In this document: positions 16,951-25,500 of the stretch, one piece after another | Layout: each line of letters begins with the position of its first letter | Numbering within the stretch: position 1 is the first letter of the stretch | From: JACVRW01 sp963733885 | Lineage (GTDB): Bacteria; Actinomycetota; Thermoleophilia; Solirubrobacterales; Thermoleophilaceae | Assembly: GCA_963733885.1 (NCBI GenBank) | Contig: CAVTES010000009.1 | Coordinates: 434,001-498,000, forward strand | DNA length: 64,000 nucleotides | Reading direction: 5' to 3' | The notes under the pieces: generated by a model | The model's database searches: none | Told to the model about the DNA's origin: nothing | Seen by the model: only the letters and a program-made list of their open reading frames with translations | Made by a program: the position numbers and the translations under genes

Positions 16951-17672
16951 CAGTCGAGAGCGGCCTGGCCGTCGCGCACCGTGAAGCGCCCCTCGTACAG
17001 CGCCTTGCCGGAGATCACGCCCGCCAGGTTGACGAGCCGGAGGTCCCGCAGTGCCTCCAGGTCCTCCAGCGCCCCGATCCCGCCCGAGTAGAGGAACCGC
17101 CCGCGCACCGCCTCCGACACCCTCCTGACCTCGTCCAGGTCCGGCCCCTCGAGCATCCCGTCGCGATCCACATTCGTGTACACGAAGCGCGTAGCGCCCT
17201 GCTGCTGCAGGCGCCGGATCGCCTCATCGCCCCGCGCCTGCGTCTCCCGCGTCCAGCCGGCCACGGACACGTACCCGCCGCGCACGTCCACGCCGACGAG
17301 GACGCGCGACGTGAATGCCAAGAGCGCCTCGTCGAGCAGCTCCGGATCGGTGAACGCGGCCGTGCCGAGCACCACCCGGGCCGCGCCGGCCGCGAACGCA
17401 CGCCTGATCGAGGCGATCGAGCGCAGCCCGCCGCCCAGCTCCACCGGCACGTCGAGCTCGCCCGCAATCCTCTCCACGTGGGCCAGGTTGACCGGCTCGC
17501 CCTCGCGCGCCCCGTCCAGGTCGACCACGTGCAGAAAGCGCGCGCCCGCGTCCACGAACGAGCGCGCGGCCTCGAACGGGTCGTGGGCGTAGACGGTCTC
17601 GTCGCCGAAGTCGCCCTGGCGCAGGCGCACGGCGCGGCCGTCGCGGATGTCCACCGCCGGCAGGAGGATCAT
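16950..17672 (-). CDS. hisA: Phosphoribosyl isomerase (HisA or bifunctional PriA)
   Basis: This 240-residue barrel enzyme isomerises ProFAR to PRFAR in histidine synthesis. The catalytic aspartates are in PAVDIRDG (about residue 8) and VGVDVRGGY (about residue 130). In many actinobacteria this enzyme also does the TrpF reaction; I cannot tell from sequence alone. ATG at 17672 overlaps the hisH stop (ATGA). Confidence 0.94.
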   Translation of the reverse strand: MILLPAVDIRDGRAVRLRQGDFGDETVYAHDPFEAARSFVDAGARFLHVVDLDGAREGEPVNLAHVERIAGELDVPVELGGGLRSIASIRRAFAAGAARVVLGTAAFTDPELLDEALLAFTSRVLVGVDVRGGYVSVAGWTRETQARGDEAIRRLQQQGATRFVYTNVDRDGMLEGPDLDEVRRVSEAVRGRFLYSGGIGALEDLEALRDLRLVNLAGVISGKALYEGRFTVRDGQAALD

Positions 17673-18265
17673 GAAAGGCGCAGGAAGTTCCGCAGCAGGC
17701 GCAGGCCGTCGGGACCGGATTTCTCCGGATGCGATTGCAACCCGTAAACGGGTGGCCGCTCGACGACGCTCACGAACTCACCGCCGTAGTCGGCGGTGCC
17801 GAGCACGTCCTCCTCACGGGCTTTCGGCGCATAGGAGTTCGCGTGGTAGAAGGCACAGGGATCCGGTAGCCCGTCGTTCAGCCTGCTCCGCCTCCGCCAT
17901 GCGACAGGGTTCCACCCGATCTGCGGCACACGCGGAGCCGTCAACCGGACGACCCGGCCCGCCAATAAGCCGATCCCCTCCGCCCCGCCGTGCTCCTCGG
18001 TGGACTCGAACAGCAACTGCATCCCCATGCACAGCCCCAGAGTCGGCACGCCCGCCTCGACCCGTTCGCGCAGCAGCTCGTCGAGGCCCAGACGGCGCAC
18101 CTGCTCCATCGCCTTCGGCATGGCCCCGACCCCGGGAAGCACGATCGCGCTCGCTTGGCGGGTGCGGGCGTGGTCGTGGGTCAGCGCGGGCTCCGCCCCC
18201 ACGTGCTCGAGCGCCTTGGCCACCGAGCGCAGATTCCCCATCCCGTAGTCGAGGATCGCGATCAC
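17669..18265 (-). CDS. hisH: Imidazole glycerol phosphate synthase, glutaminase subunit HisH
   Basis: This 198-residue class I glutamine amidotransferase supplies ammonia to HisF. It starts VIAILDYGMGNLRSV, has the nucleophile in LGLCMGMQLLFE (about residue 80) and the histidine-glutamate pair in LQSHPEKSG (about residue 182). GTG at 18265 overlaps the hisB stop (GTGA). Confidence 0.96.
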   Translation of the reverse strand: MIAILDYGMGNLRSVAKALEHVGAEPALTHDHARTRQASAIVLPGVGAMPKAMEQVRRLGLDELLRERVEAGVPTLGLCMGMQLLFESTEEHGGAEGIGLLAGRVVRLTAPRVPQIGWNPVAWRRRSRLNDGLPDPCAFYHANSYAPKAREEDVLGTADYGGEFVSVVERPPVYGLQSHPEKSGPDGLRLLRNFLRLS

Positions 18266-18849
18266 AGGAGGCCCTTGGTGGAGGGCACGCCCTGCACCCG
18301 CGGGTCCTCGGACACCGCCCCCCGGAGCGCCCGCGCGAATGCCTTGAACGAGGCCTCGACCATGTGGTGGGCGTTGGCGCCGGCATCCACGTTCACGTGC
18401 AGCGTCAGCTTCGCCGCGTTCGCCACGGCTCGGAGGAACTCCTCGGCGAGGTCGGTGTCGAAATCCGCCACCCGCTCGGCCGGGAACGACCCCTCGAAGG
18501 CGGTGAACGGGCGCCCGGACACGTCGATGGCACACGAGGCGCGGGCCTCGTCCATCGGCACGACCGCGTGGCCGAAGCGGCGGATGCCGGAGCGGTCGCC
18601 GAGCGCCTCGTCGAGCGCCTGGCCGAGCGCCAATCCGGTGTCCTCCACGGTGTGGTGCGGACCGGTCTCGAGGTCGCCCTGGACCCGGACGTCCAGGTCG
18701 AGGCCGCCGTGGCGCGCCACTGCGTCGAGCAGGTGGTCGAAGAAGCCGACCCCGGTGTCACGCTCGCCGGCGCCGGTCCCGTCCAGGGCGAGGGAGAGCG
18801 AGACGTCGGTCTCGCCGGTGACTCGGTGAATGTGGGCGGTGCGGCTCAC
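18262..18849 (-). CDS. hisB: Imidazoleglycerol-phosphate dehydratase
   Basis: This 195-residue manganese enzyme is the monofunctional HisB dehydratase. All metal-binding blocks are visible: GFFDHLLDAVARH, HHTVEDTG, RFGHAVVPMDEA and the HHMVEASFKAFARAL C-terminal block. The ATG at 18849 overlaps hisD by 4 bases. Confidence 0.97.
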   Translation of the reverse strand: MSRTAHIHRVTGETDVSLSLALDGTGAGERDTGVGFFDHLLDAVARHGGLDLDVRVQGDLETGPHHTVEDTGLALGQALDEALGDRSGIRRFGHAVVPMDEARASCAIDVSGRPFTAFEGSFPAERVADFDTDLAEEFLRAVANAAKLTLHVNVDAGANAHHMVEASFKAFARALRGAVSEDPRVQGVPSTKGLL

Positions 18850-20027
18850 GCGCGGCGCTCCATCGACTCGGCGTGCACGGGGAAGCCCTCGGCCCGGGCC
18901 AGGGCGGCGCCGGCGGGCGCGAGGCGGGCGGGCGCCTCGCCGGGCAAGGATACGCGAGCCATGCGGCGCCGGAACGTGGCCACCGACAGCGCCGACTGGA
19001 ACCGAGCCGCGCCGCCGGTGGGGAGCACGTGGTTGGAGCCGGCGACGTAGTCCCCGAAGGCGGTGCCGGCCCCGGATCCCACGAACAGGCAGCCCGCGCG
19101 GGTCACGCGCTCCGCCAGCGCCTCGGCCTCCTCACCCACCAGCTGGAGGTGCTCCGGGGCGATCTCCTCAACGGCCTGCAGACCGGCTAGAGCGCTGTCG
19201 ACCTCGATCACCTGCAGCTCGGGCACCCGGTTCGCCACGGCGTGGATCAGCGCGGGCTCCGGCGACAGCAGCCACAGCGGGCTGTCGAGACCGTGCTCCG
19301 CCTGCGCCAGGAGGTCGAGCGCGATGAGCTCGGGGTCCGCGCCGGCGGTGGCAAGGACGGCGAGCTCGCTCGGGCCCGCGAGGCCGTCGATGCCCACCTG
19401 TCCGACAAGCTGGCGCTTCGCCTCGGTCACCCATGGATTCCCAGGCCCGACGATCACGTCGACGGCCTGGACGGACTCGGTGCCGTACCCAAGGGCGGCG
19501 ATCGCCTGCGCGCCCCCCATCCGGTAGACCTCGGAGACCTCGCACAGCACGCACGCGGCGAGGATCACGGGGTGCGCGCGCCCTCCCGGACCGGGTGGCG
19601 CGCACACGGCGATCTGCTTGACCCCGGCGACGCGCGCGGTGACCGCACCCATGACGACGGTGGAGGGATACGGCGCCCGTCCACCGGGCACGTAGACGCC
19701 GGCGCGCCGCACCGGTACCTCCGCCACCTCCACTCGCTGCCCTTCCGGCAGGTCCACCGCGACCGGCTCGTGCAGCTGTGCCTGCGCCACGGCCTGCACG
19801 TTGGCGATCGCCGTGCGGAGGCCGTTCAGGACGTCTCGCTCGAGAATCCCGACTGAGCCCTCGAGCTCGCGAGGATCGACTCGGAGCTCCTCCGGTCCGA
19901 GCTCGGCGTGGTCGAAGCGCTCCGTGAGGCGGATGACCGCCGCGTCGCCGCCGGCGCGCACCTCGTCGAGGATTTCGCGCACGGCTCGCTCGAGCTCGTG
20001 CTGCCGTTCGGGCCGGCGACCGCTCAC
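18846..20027 (-). CDS. hisD: Histidinol dehydrogenase
   Basis: This 393-residue zinc enzyme oxidises histidinol to histidine in two steps. The family motifs are present: YVPGGRAPYPSTVVMG, the GGAQAIAALGYGT block, VGPGNPWVTEAK, GLAGPSELAVLA, QAEHGLDS and the terminal GSNHVLPTGG. It is about 30 residues shorter than usual because the N-terminal region before EILDEVRAGGDAA is short. GTG at 20027 overlaps the hisG stop; no better upstream start was found without entering hisG. Confidence 0.95.
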   Translation of the reverse strand: MSGRRPERQHELERAVREILDEVRAGGDAAVIRLTERFDHAELGPEELRVDPRELEGSVGILERDVLNGLRTAIANVQAVAQAQLHEPVAVDLPEGQRVEVAEVPVRRAGVYVPGGRAPYPSTVVMGAVTARVAGVKQIAVCAPPGPGGRAHPVILAACVLCEVSEVYRMGGAQAIAALGYGTESVQAVDVIVGPGNPWVTEAKRQLVGQVGIDGLAGPSELAVLATAGADPELIALDLLAQAEHGLDSPLWLLSPEPALIHAVANRVPELQVIEVDSALAGLQAVEEIAPEHLQLVGEEAEALAERVTRAGCLFVGSGAGTAFGDYVAGSNHVLPTGGAARFQSALSVATFRRRMARVSLPGEAPARLAPAGAALARAEGFPVHAESMERRA

Positions 20028-20644
20028 GAGCGGATCCTCTCCACGATCCGGTCGATCTGCTCGGCCTTCAGCTTGTGCGCCACCGGGTTGGCGATCAGCC
20101 GGGCCGTACAGACGCCGATCTCCTCCACCACGCGCAGCCCGTTCTCCTCGAGCGTGCGCCCGGTGGCAGTGAGGTCGACGATTCCGTCTACGAGGCCCGT
20201 GAGCGGCGCCAGCTCGACCGAGCCCTTCACCTCCACGATCTCGGCCTGGCGGCCGGTGTCGGCGAAGTGCCGGGCGGCCACGCGCGGGTACTTGGTCGCG
20301 ATCCGCACCCGGCCGAGCCGCCGCAGCGCGGAGCCGATCGGGTCGCCGTCGCGCGCCGCCACCACCATGCGGCAGCGTCCGTAGCCGAGGTCCACGAGCT
20401 CGTACACGTTGCGGTGCGACTGCTCCATGAGGACGTCCTTGCCCGTGACGCCGATGTCGGCGGAGCCGTGCTCGACATACGTGGGCACGTCTGAGGGCCG
20501 CATGGTCACGATGCCGGCCTCGGCGAACAGCAGCTTGCGGTCGTTCGTGCGCACCTCGGCCGTGTCCAGGCCGAGCGTGTCGAGCAGGTCGAGGGTGCCG
20601 CCGAACAGCGCGCCGCGCGGCACCGCGATCGTGAGATCGCTCAC
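20024..20644 (-). CDS. hisG: ATP phosphoribosyltransferase, short form
   Basis: This 206-residue catalytic subunit performs the first step of histidine synthesis. It is the short HisG that lacks the C-terminal allosteric domain and needs HisZ, encoded directly upstream. The motifs ADIGVTGKDVLME and the phosphate loop DLTATGRTLEENGL are present. GTG at 20644 overlaps the hisZ stop by 4 bases, so equal translation with HisZ is likely. Feedback control is expected to lie in HisZ. Confidence 0.96.
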   Translation of the reverse strand: MSDLTIAVPRGALFGGTLDLLDTLGLDTAEVRTNDRKLLFAEAGIVTMRPSDVPTYVEHGSADIGVTGKDVLMEQSHRNVYELVDLGYGRCRMVVAARDGDPIGSALRRLGRVRIATKYPRVAARHFADTGRQAEIVEVKGSVELAPLTGLVDGIVDLTATGRTLEENGLRVVEEIGVCTARLIANPVAHKLKAEQIDRIVERIRS

Positions 20645-21573
20645 CGGAGCGCCTCCTCGGCGGCCTGCGCGAGGTGCACGCGCTGGAGGTCGAGTGCGAC
20701 CCCGCACGCGGGCAGCGCGCGGCCGAAGCGTCCGAGCAGGTCGTCGTAGCGCCCCCCACCCCCCAACGCGAAACCGACCGCGGGGTCGTACACCTCGAAC
20801 ACCGCGCCCGTGTAGTAGCCCAGCTCGCGCACGAGCCCGAGGTCGAAGATCACCCGATCCGCCACGCCGCGCGTCTCCAACATCCCGTGCAGAGCCCGCA
20901 GGCCCTCGGCGTGCTCGAGCACCTCCGCCCCCCCGCGCACCTCCGGGAGGCCCACGAGCAGCTCGCGCTCGGGGAGGTCCTCAACCAGGCGGTCCAGCCC
21001 GACGAGATCGCGCCTCGACAGGCATTCGAGCAGCGGCATGTGCCGGTCCTCGGGCACGTCGAGGTCGCGGAGCAGCGTGCGGTACAACGAACCGTCCCCG
21101 ATGCCGATCCGGTGCCGCCGGAGGCCGACCGCGTCGAGCGCCTCGATGGTCAGCGCCACCACCTCGGCATCGCCCTCCGGCCCGGAGGCCCCGATCAGCT
21201 CCAGACCCCCCTGAAGGAACTCGCGCGGCTCCCCCACGCCCCGCTCGACGGCGCGCCAGGCATGAGCGAAGTAGCAGAACCGGAGCGGGGGCTCGGAGTG
21301 CGCATACCGGGTCCCGACCACCCGCGCGATCGGAATCGTCATGTCCGACCGCAGCGCCAGCACCTCTCCCTGCTCGTCGAACGTCCGGTAGCGGGCGCCG
21401 GCCGCGTGCTCCTCGCCCCGCCGCAGCACCTCCTCGTACTCGAGCGCGGGCGTGTGCACCTCGCCGTAGCCGGCCTCTTCGAAAACGGCCCGCATGCGGG
21501 TCGAGATCGCGCGCAGCTCGCGCATCTCGTCGGGCAGCACGTCGCGGGTGCCGGGCGGGATGCGGTGGTTCAC
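20641..21573 (-). CDS. hisZ: ATP phosphoribosyltransferase regulatory subunit HisZ
   Basis: This 310-residue protein is a histidyl-tRNA synthetase paralogue without tRNA charging. It starts NHRIPPGTRDVLPDEM and has class II synthetase-like strands (LRSDMTIPIARV, then LRFCYFAHAWR) and a C-terminal GGGRYDDLLGRFG motif. At 310 residues it lacks the anticodon-binding domain, which fits HisZ rather than HisS. GTG at 21573 is the start. It leads the hisZGDBHAF operon. Confidence 0.93.
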   Translation of the reverse strand: MNHRIPPGTRDVLPDEMRELRAISTRMRAVFEEAGYGEVHTPALEYEEVLRRGEEHAAGARYRTFDEQGEVLALRSDMTIPIARVVGTRYAHSEPPLRFCYFAHAWRAVERGVGEPREFLQGGLELIGASGPEGDAEVVALTIEALDAVGLRRHRIGIGDGSLYRTLLRDLDVPEDRHMPLLECLSRRDLVGLDRLVEDLPERELLVGLPEVRGGAEVLEHAEGLRALHGMLETRGVADRVIFDLGLVRELGYYTGAVFEVYDPAVGFALGGGGRYDDLLGRFGRALPACGVALDLQRVHLAQAAEEALR

Positions 21574-21590
21574 CGGCCCTCCAGGGGGCT

Positions 21591-21751
21591 AGTGGTCGCC
21601 TCCGCAAATACGCTCGCGTTCGGCGGCTGCGAACCTTCGCCTGGCCGCACCCGCGATGCTCGCCAATGCGCTGCATTGGCTGCGCTCGCGTGCACGCCCA
21701 TGCTCGGTTCTCGCTCGCCGAGCCACGACCGTATTTCCGTCGGAGACCACT
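21591..21751. repeat. Long imperfect palindrome between hisZ and murA
   Basis: Terminal arms AGTGGTC (21591) and GACCACT (ending 21751) enclose 147 bases that are largely self-complementary (for example CAAATACG against CGTATTTC). The centre is a perfect hairpin CCAATGC-gct-GCATTGG (21663-21679). It occupies nearly the whole gap; its right end touches the murA stop codon. Part of the right arm resembles bases 61895-61926. Confidence 0.75.
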
Positions 21752-23049
21752 TAGGCGGGAACCCGCTCAGCCGCCACGCGCTCGATTCGCGCACCCAGCG
21801 AGCGCAGCCGGTCGTCGATCCGCTCGTAGCCTCGGTCGATCTCGCGGATGTTCGCGATCTCGGAGGTGCCGTCCGCGCACAGCGCGGCGATGAGCAGGGC
21901 CATGCCCGCGCGGATGTCCGGGCTCGAGAGGCGCTCGCCGTGAAGCCGGCTCGGGCCGCTGACGACCGCGCGGTGCGGGTCGCAGACGATCACCCGAGCG
22001 CCCATGGAGACGAGCTTGTCGACGAAGAACAGGCGGTTCTCGAACATCTTCTCGTGGATCAGCACCAGTCCCTCGGCCTGGGTGGCGAGCGCCAGCGCGA
22101 TGCTGGTCAGGTCAGCCGGGAAGGCGGGCCAGGGGCCGTCCTCGATCTTCGAGATGGCGTCGCCCACATCGGACCTGATTCGCAGCTCCTGGCCGGCCGG
22201 GACGACCACGTCGCTGCCGTCGTACTCGATGCGGCAGCCGAGCCGCTCGAAGGCGAGCCGGGTCATGCGCAGGTCCTCGCGTACACAGTCGCGGATGCGC
22301 AACTCACCCCCGGTGCAGGCGGCCAGGGCGATGAACGACCCGATCTCGATGTGGTCGGGGCCGATCGCATAGTCGGCGCCGTGCAGCTCCTCCTGGCCAT
22401 GGATGATCATCAGGTTCGAGCCGATGCCCTCGATACGCGCGCCCATCTGCATCAACAGGCGGGCCAGGTCCTGCACGTGGGGCTCGGAAGCGGCGTTGTG
22501 GATGACCGTCGAGCCCGGCGTCAGCGCCGCCGCCATCAGGGCGTTCTCGGTCGCCATCACCGAGGGCTCGTCCATGAAGAAGTCGCAGGCGTGCAGGCCG
22601 TCGTCCGCACGCAGCTCGTAGGTGCGGCCGGTGCGGACGTCCGCTCCCAGGGCACGGAACGCGTCCAGGTGGGGATCGAGCCGCCGCCGCCCGATCACGT
22701 CGCCGCCGGGCGGCGGCATGTCGGCCGCGCCGAAGCGGGCCAGCAGCGGGCCGGCAAGCAAGAACGAGGCGCGGATTCGCTCGGCCCAGTCGGGGTCGAC
22801 GGCGGTGTGGGTGATCTCGTCGCACTGCACGGCGATCACGTTCTCGTCGCGCCATTCGGCCTTCGCGCCGAGCCGCACGAGCAGCTCGACCATGGCCTGA
22901 ACGTCCCGGATCCGCGCGGTGTTCCGGAGCACGACCTCCTCGCTCGTCAGCAGCGTGGCCGCGAGCGCGGGCAGGGCAGCGTTCTTGTTGCCGGCGGGTA
23001 CCACCGTCCCCGAGAGGGGGGTCCCGCCCTCGATGATGAACTTCTCCAT
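21751..23049 (-). CDS. murA: UDP-N-acetylglucosamine 1-carboxyvinyltransferase MurA, Cys-to-Asp active site
   Basis: This 432-residue enzyme transfers enolpyruvate from PEP to UDP-GlcNAc, the first committed step of peptidoglycan synthesis. It opens with KFIIEGGTPLSGTVVPAGNKNAAL and continues through ASFLLAGPLLARFG. The active-site loop reads PPGGDVIGRRRLD where most MurA enzymes have PGGCxIG: the catalytic cysteine (C115 in E. coli) is aspartate. That substitution is known from Mycobacterium tuberculosis, where it confers fosfomycin resistance. ATG at 23049 is divergent from the HD-domain gene. Confidence 0.96.
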   Translation of the reverse strand: MEKFIIEGGTPLSGTVVPAGNKNAALPALAATLLTSEEVVLRNTARIRDVQAMVELLVRLGAKAEWRDENVIAVQCDEITHTAVDPDWAERIRASFLLAGPLLARFGAADMPPPGGDVIGRRRLDPHLDAFRALGADVRTGRTYELRADDGLHACDFFMDEPSVMATENALMAAALTPGSTVIHNAASEPHVQDLARLLMQMGARIEGIGSNLMIIHGQEELHGADYAIGPDHIEIGSFIALAACTGGELRIRDCVREDLRMTRLAFERLGCRIEYDGSDVVVPAGQELRIRSDVGDAISKIEDGPWPAFPADLTSIALALATQAEGLVLIHEKMFENRLFFVDKLVSMGARVIVCDPHRAVVSGPSRLHGERLSSPDIRAGMALLIAALCADGTSEIANIREIDRGYERIDDRLRSLGARIERVAAERVPA

Positions 23050-23083
23050 GCGCGAAGTCGCAAGCGTAACGGAGCTCATCTGA

Positions 23084-23112
23084 TTGCAGGTTCGGGTCGC
23101 CGTCTGGATAAC
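23084..23112 (+). promoter_or_regulatory. Candidate sigma-70-type promoter for the HD-domain gene
   Basis: TTGCAG (23084-23089) and GATAAC (23107-23112) are separated by 17 bases. The ATG of the downstream gene is at 23122, only 9 bases after the -10 element, so the mRNA would be leaderless or nearly so, which is common in actinobacteria. Confidence 0.5.
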
Positions 23113-23121
23113 CTGCCGCGC

Positions 23122-23691
23122 ATGTCGCCCACCCGCGAAGAGGCCTGGGAGCTGGTGGAGGAATGGGTCCAGAGCGACTCGCTCCGAAAGCACCTGCTGG
23201 GCGTGGAGACCGGGATGCGCGCGTACGCCAGCAAGTGGGGCGAGGACGAGGAGCTGTACGCGGTGACCGGTCTGCTCCACGACCTCGACTACGAGCGGTA
23301 CCCGGACCTCGAGACCGGCCACCCCCGCAAGGCGCTCGAGCTGTTCGAGGAGCGGGGCTACCCGCAGGAGCTGATCGACGCCGTGGCCGGGCACGCCACG
23401 TTCCTCGGGGTGCCGCGGGAGAGCCGCATGGCCAAGACGCTCTACGCGGTCGACGAGCTGTCCGGCTTCATTGCGGCCTGCGCCCTGGTGCGGCCCACCG
23501 GGATCGAGGGCATGGCCCCGAAGTCGGTCAAGAAGAAGCTGAAGCAGCCGAGCTTCGCGGCCGGCGTCAATCGCGACGAGGTGCGTGACGGCGCCGGGGA
23601 GCTCGGCGTGGACTTCGACGAGCACGTGGCGTTCCTCATCGCGGCGATGGAGGAGCGCGGAGCCGAGCTCGGGCTGCGGGCGGCCTCGTGA
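23122..23691 (+). CDS. HD-domain phosphohydrolase-like protein
   Basis: This 189-residue protein has an HD domain: a leading helix with KHLLGVE (first histidine), LLHDLDYE (the HD pair, about residue 54), then the HPRKALELF and AVAGHATFLG histidines. It is likely a metal-dependent hydrolase of a phosphate ester, but the substrate is unknown. The C-terminal KSVKKKLKQPSFAAGVNR stretch is basic. ATG at 23122 has a promoter-like sequence upstream. The stop lies in the left arm of the 23688-23849 hairpin. Confidence 0.85.
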   Translation: MSPTREEAWELVEEWVQSDSLRKHLLGVETGMRAYASKWGEDEELYAVTGLLHDLDYERYPDLETGHPRKALELFEERGYPQELIDAVAGHATFLGVPRESRMAKTLYAVDELSGFIAACALVRPTGIEGMAPKSVKKKLKQPSFAAGVNRDEVRDGAGELGVDFDEHVAFLIAAMEERGAELGLRAAS

Positions 23692-23849
23692 CCTGAGGCG
23701 GAAGTTCGGCGTCAGCTTCTCGAGCGGCTGGGCGTGGCTGGCGACGCACACGGGATGAGTCGATGCCGAAGCATCGGCGATTCCCGTGGGTGGTGCCAGG
23801 CGCGTCCCAGACGCCGGGAAGGTGCGCGCGAACTGACGACTCAGGTCAC
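23688..23849. repeat. 162-bp imperfect palindrome between convergent genes
   Basis: The ends are GTGACCTGAG (23688-23697) and CTCAGGTCAC (23840-23849), a perfect 10-bp inverted repeat. The arms stay largely complementary (AGTTCG with a related stretch, CACGGG with CCCGTG) down to a centre CGATGC-cgaa-GCATCG (23761-23776). Both flanking stop codons fall in the arms. It may act as a two-way terminator or RNA stabiliser; there is no T-run. Confidence 0.8.
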
Positions 23850-25138
23850 TAGCAGCCTCCCGCCGCCTGATCGACCGAACTTCCGTCCTCCGCGATGAAG
23901 CGGGAGCTCCAGCCGTCGGACGCGAGCGTCAGCTCGAGCACGCCGAAGACGTCGGCGTGCAGAATCTCACTCGTGGCGAGCTGCGGCCCAGGCATGTGCA
24001 GGCTGCGCCCACCGGTGCCCACGACGAACTGTGTGACGCCATTTGGATCGGGCACCCCGTCCGGATCGGCCGTCCCTCCCGGAGCCAGCGGCTCGAAGCG
24101 CTCGTAGTTGTGGGAGTGACCCGTGAGGATCAGGTCCGCGTCGTGATCGTAGAGCGCGTCGTAGAGCGGTTCGGTCTCCGGGTGCGGCTGGTTTTGACCG
24201 CTGAAGCCCGAGCTGAAGCGGGGGTGGTGCCAGTAGGCGAGGACACAGGAAGCGGCCGGAAGCGTGGCGAGCTCCGCGCGCAGCCACTGCTCTTGGCCGC
24301 TGCCGACCATGCAGGACACCGGCCAGCAGTCGTCGGGGAGCTCTGGGCGGACTCGTGTGTAGTTGATCGCCCCGGAGTTCAGGACGAACATCGTCCAATC
24401 CCCGAGCGACCAGCGGTAGTAGCCCTTGCTCGGGTCGCCCGCGGTGGCCCCGAAGTAGCCGAAGTAGCCGGGGGCCGCGTCGCGCTCCGGGTCGCCCTCG
24501 TACTCGTGGTTCCCTGGGGCCGGGTGGGTGATCGCCTTGAAGCGCCCCCAGGTGGGGTCGTAGGCGAGCGTGAAGTTCTCGGGCTCCCCGCCCTCGTACT
24601 GGAGGTCCCCGAGTGCCGCCACGGCGTCGGGCGCGAGGCTCTCGACGAGGCTCGCCGTGTGAGCGTCGCGACAAATGCTTGGAGTCTCGGGAAGATTGGG
24701 CCGGCAGGAGATGTCGCCCGCGGCGACGAGCGTGGGCACCTCGGGCGCCGGCGGGGCCGGCGCGGCTGCCGGCTGTGCCTGGGCGGGAGCCCGGGCCGGG
24801 TCGAGCCCCGGCGGAAGGGGAACGGCCCGGATTCGGAAGCGGCGCCTGACCCGGCGGCCGCGCACGAAGACCCTGATCCGGTACGCGCCGGCGCCGCGGT
24901 CGGGCACCCGGAAGGCGAGCCGGAAGCCGCCCCGCGGCCCGGTGCGCGCACGCCGCAGCGTTCGGCCGCCAAGGGACAGCCGGAGCGCCGCACTCCGCGG
25001 GAAGCCGTGCCCGGCCACAACCACCCGCACGCCGGGATGGGCCGCGGTCCGCGACAGCTTCAGGCTGGGCCGCGCCGCAGCCGGCGGGGCCGCCAGCAGG
25101 AGGGCGCATAGCCCGGCCATCGCGCAGCGCCGCCACAT
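23849..25138 (-). CDS. Secreted metallophosphoesterase (purple acid phosphatase-like)
   Basis: This 429-residue protein has an N-terminal signal peptide (CALLLAAPPAAARP), a beta-rich region rich in arginine (about residues 30-105), an A/P-rich linker and a calcineurin-like phosphoesterase domain. Metal motifs are in order: VAAGDISC, ALGDLQYEGG, APGNHEYEGD, AYWHHPRFSSG and LTGHSHNYERF. It is probably exported and acts outside the membrane on phosphate esters; the substrate is unknown. The protein ends in Cys, next to the stop in the long hairpin. Confidence 0.9.
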   Translation of the reverse strand: MWRRCAMAGLCALLLAAPPAAARPSLKLSRTAAHPGVRVVVAGHGFPRSAALRLSLGGRTLRRARTGPRGGFRLAFRVPDRGAGAYRIRVFVRGRRVRRRFRIRAVPLPPGLDPARAPAQAQPAAAPAPPAPEVPTLVAAGDISCRPNLPETPSICRDAHTASLVESLAPDAVAALGDLQYEGGEPENFTLAYDPTWGRFKAITHPAPGNHEYEGDPERDAAPGYFGYFGATAGDPSKGYYRWSLGDWTMFVLNSGAINYTRVRPELPDDCWPVSCMVGSGQEQWLRAELATLPAASCVLAYWHHPRFSSGFSGQNQPHPETEPLYDALYDHDADLILTGHSHNYERFEPLAPGGTADPDGVPDPNGVTQFVVGTGGRSLHMPGPQLATSEILHADVFGVLELTLASDGWSSRFIAEDGSSVDQAAGGC

Positions 25139-25170
25139 GAGTCAAGCATCGCAGCCGCATACGGACCGTC

Positions 25171-25500
25171 TCAGCGCCAGCGGCCGCCCGCCTTCGCCCA
25201 GTCGGCCATGTGGTCGACCGAGCAGAAGCCGTCCGGAATGCGGTGCTCGCCGCGGTGGCGCACCAGTAGGAGGCGCACCTCACCGAGCGCGGCCCCGCAT
25301 TGAGCGCAGGCCTCGATCGAGTCGGCCACGCCCTTCGGCTCGTCGATTTCCCCCGGCTCCCAGTGGGCGCCCTGGATCGCCCAGGGCACCACATGCTCGA
25401 GCCGGCAGAACGCTGCCTTGCGGGCGCCGGGGACCTCCTGCACGCGCCAGCCGTCCTGGCGCTCGATCGCGCTGCCGCACCAGTTACATTGCTCGGCCAT
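25171..25500 (-). CDS. Small protein with two zinc-binding cysteine/histidine clusters
   Basis: This 109-residue cytosolic protein has two similar half-sites: CNWCGSA followed by FCRLEHVV, and CAQCGAA followed by FCSVDHMA. Each looks like a CxxC...CxxxH zinc knuckle, so the protein may be an internal duplication. I do not recognise a characterised family. Its ATG at 25500 overlaps the ATG of the divergent dehydrogenase (CATG), so the two share one tiny intergenic region of minus two bases. Confidence 0.75.
   Translation of the reverse strand: MAEQCNWCGSAIERQDGWRVQEVPGARKAAFCRLEHVVPWAIQGAHWEPGEIDEPKGVADSIEACAQCGAALGEVRLLLVRHRGEHRIPDGFCSVDHMADWAKAGGRWR

Noticed and set aside
20674..23691. A very long open frame on the plus strand antisense to hisZ and murA
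   Set aside because: High third-position GC keeps antisense frames open. It shows no domain, is low in complexity and its last part is the real HD-domain gene; conserved residues lie on the minus strand.
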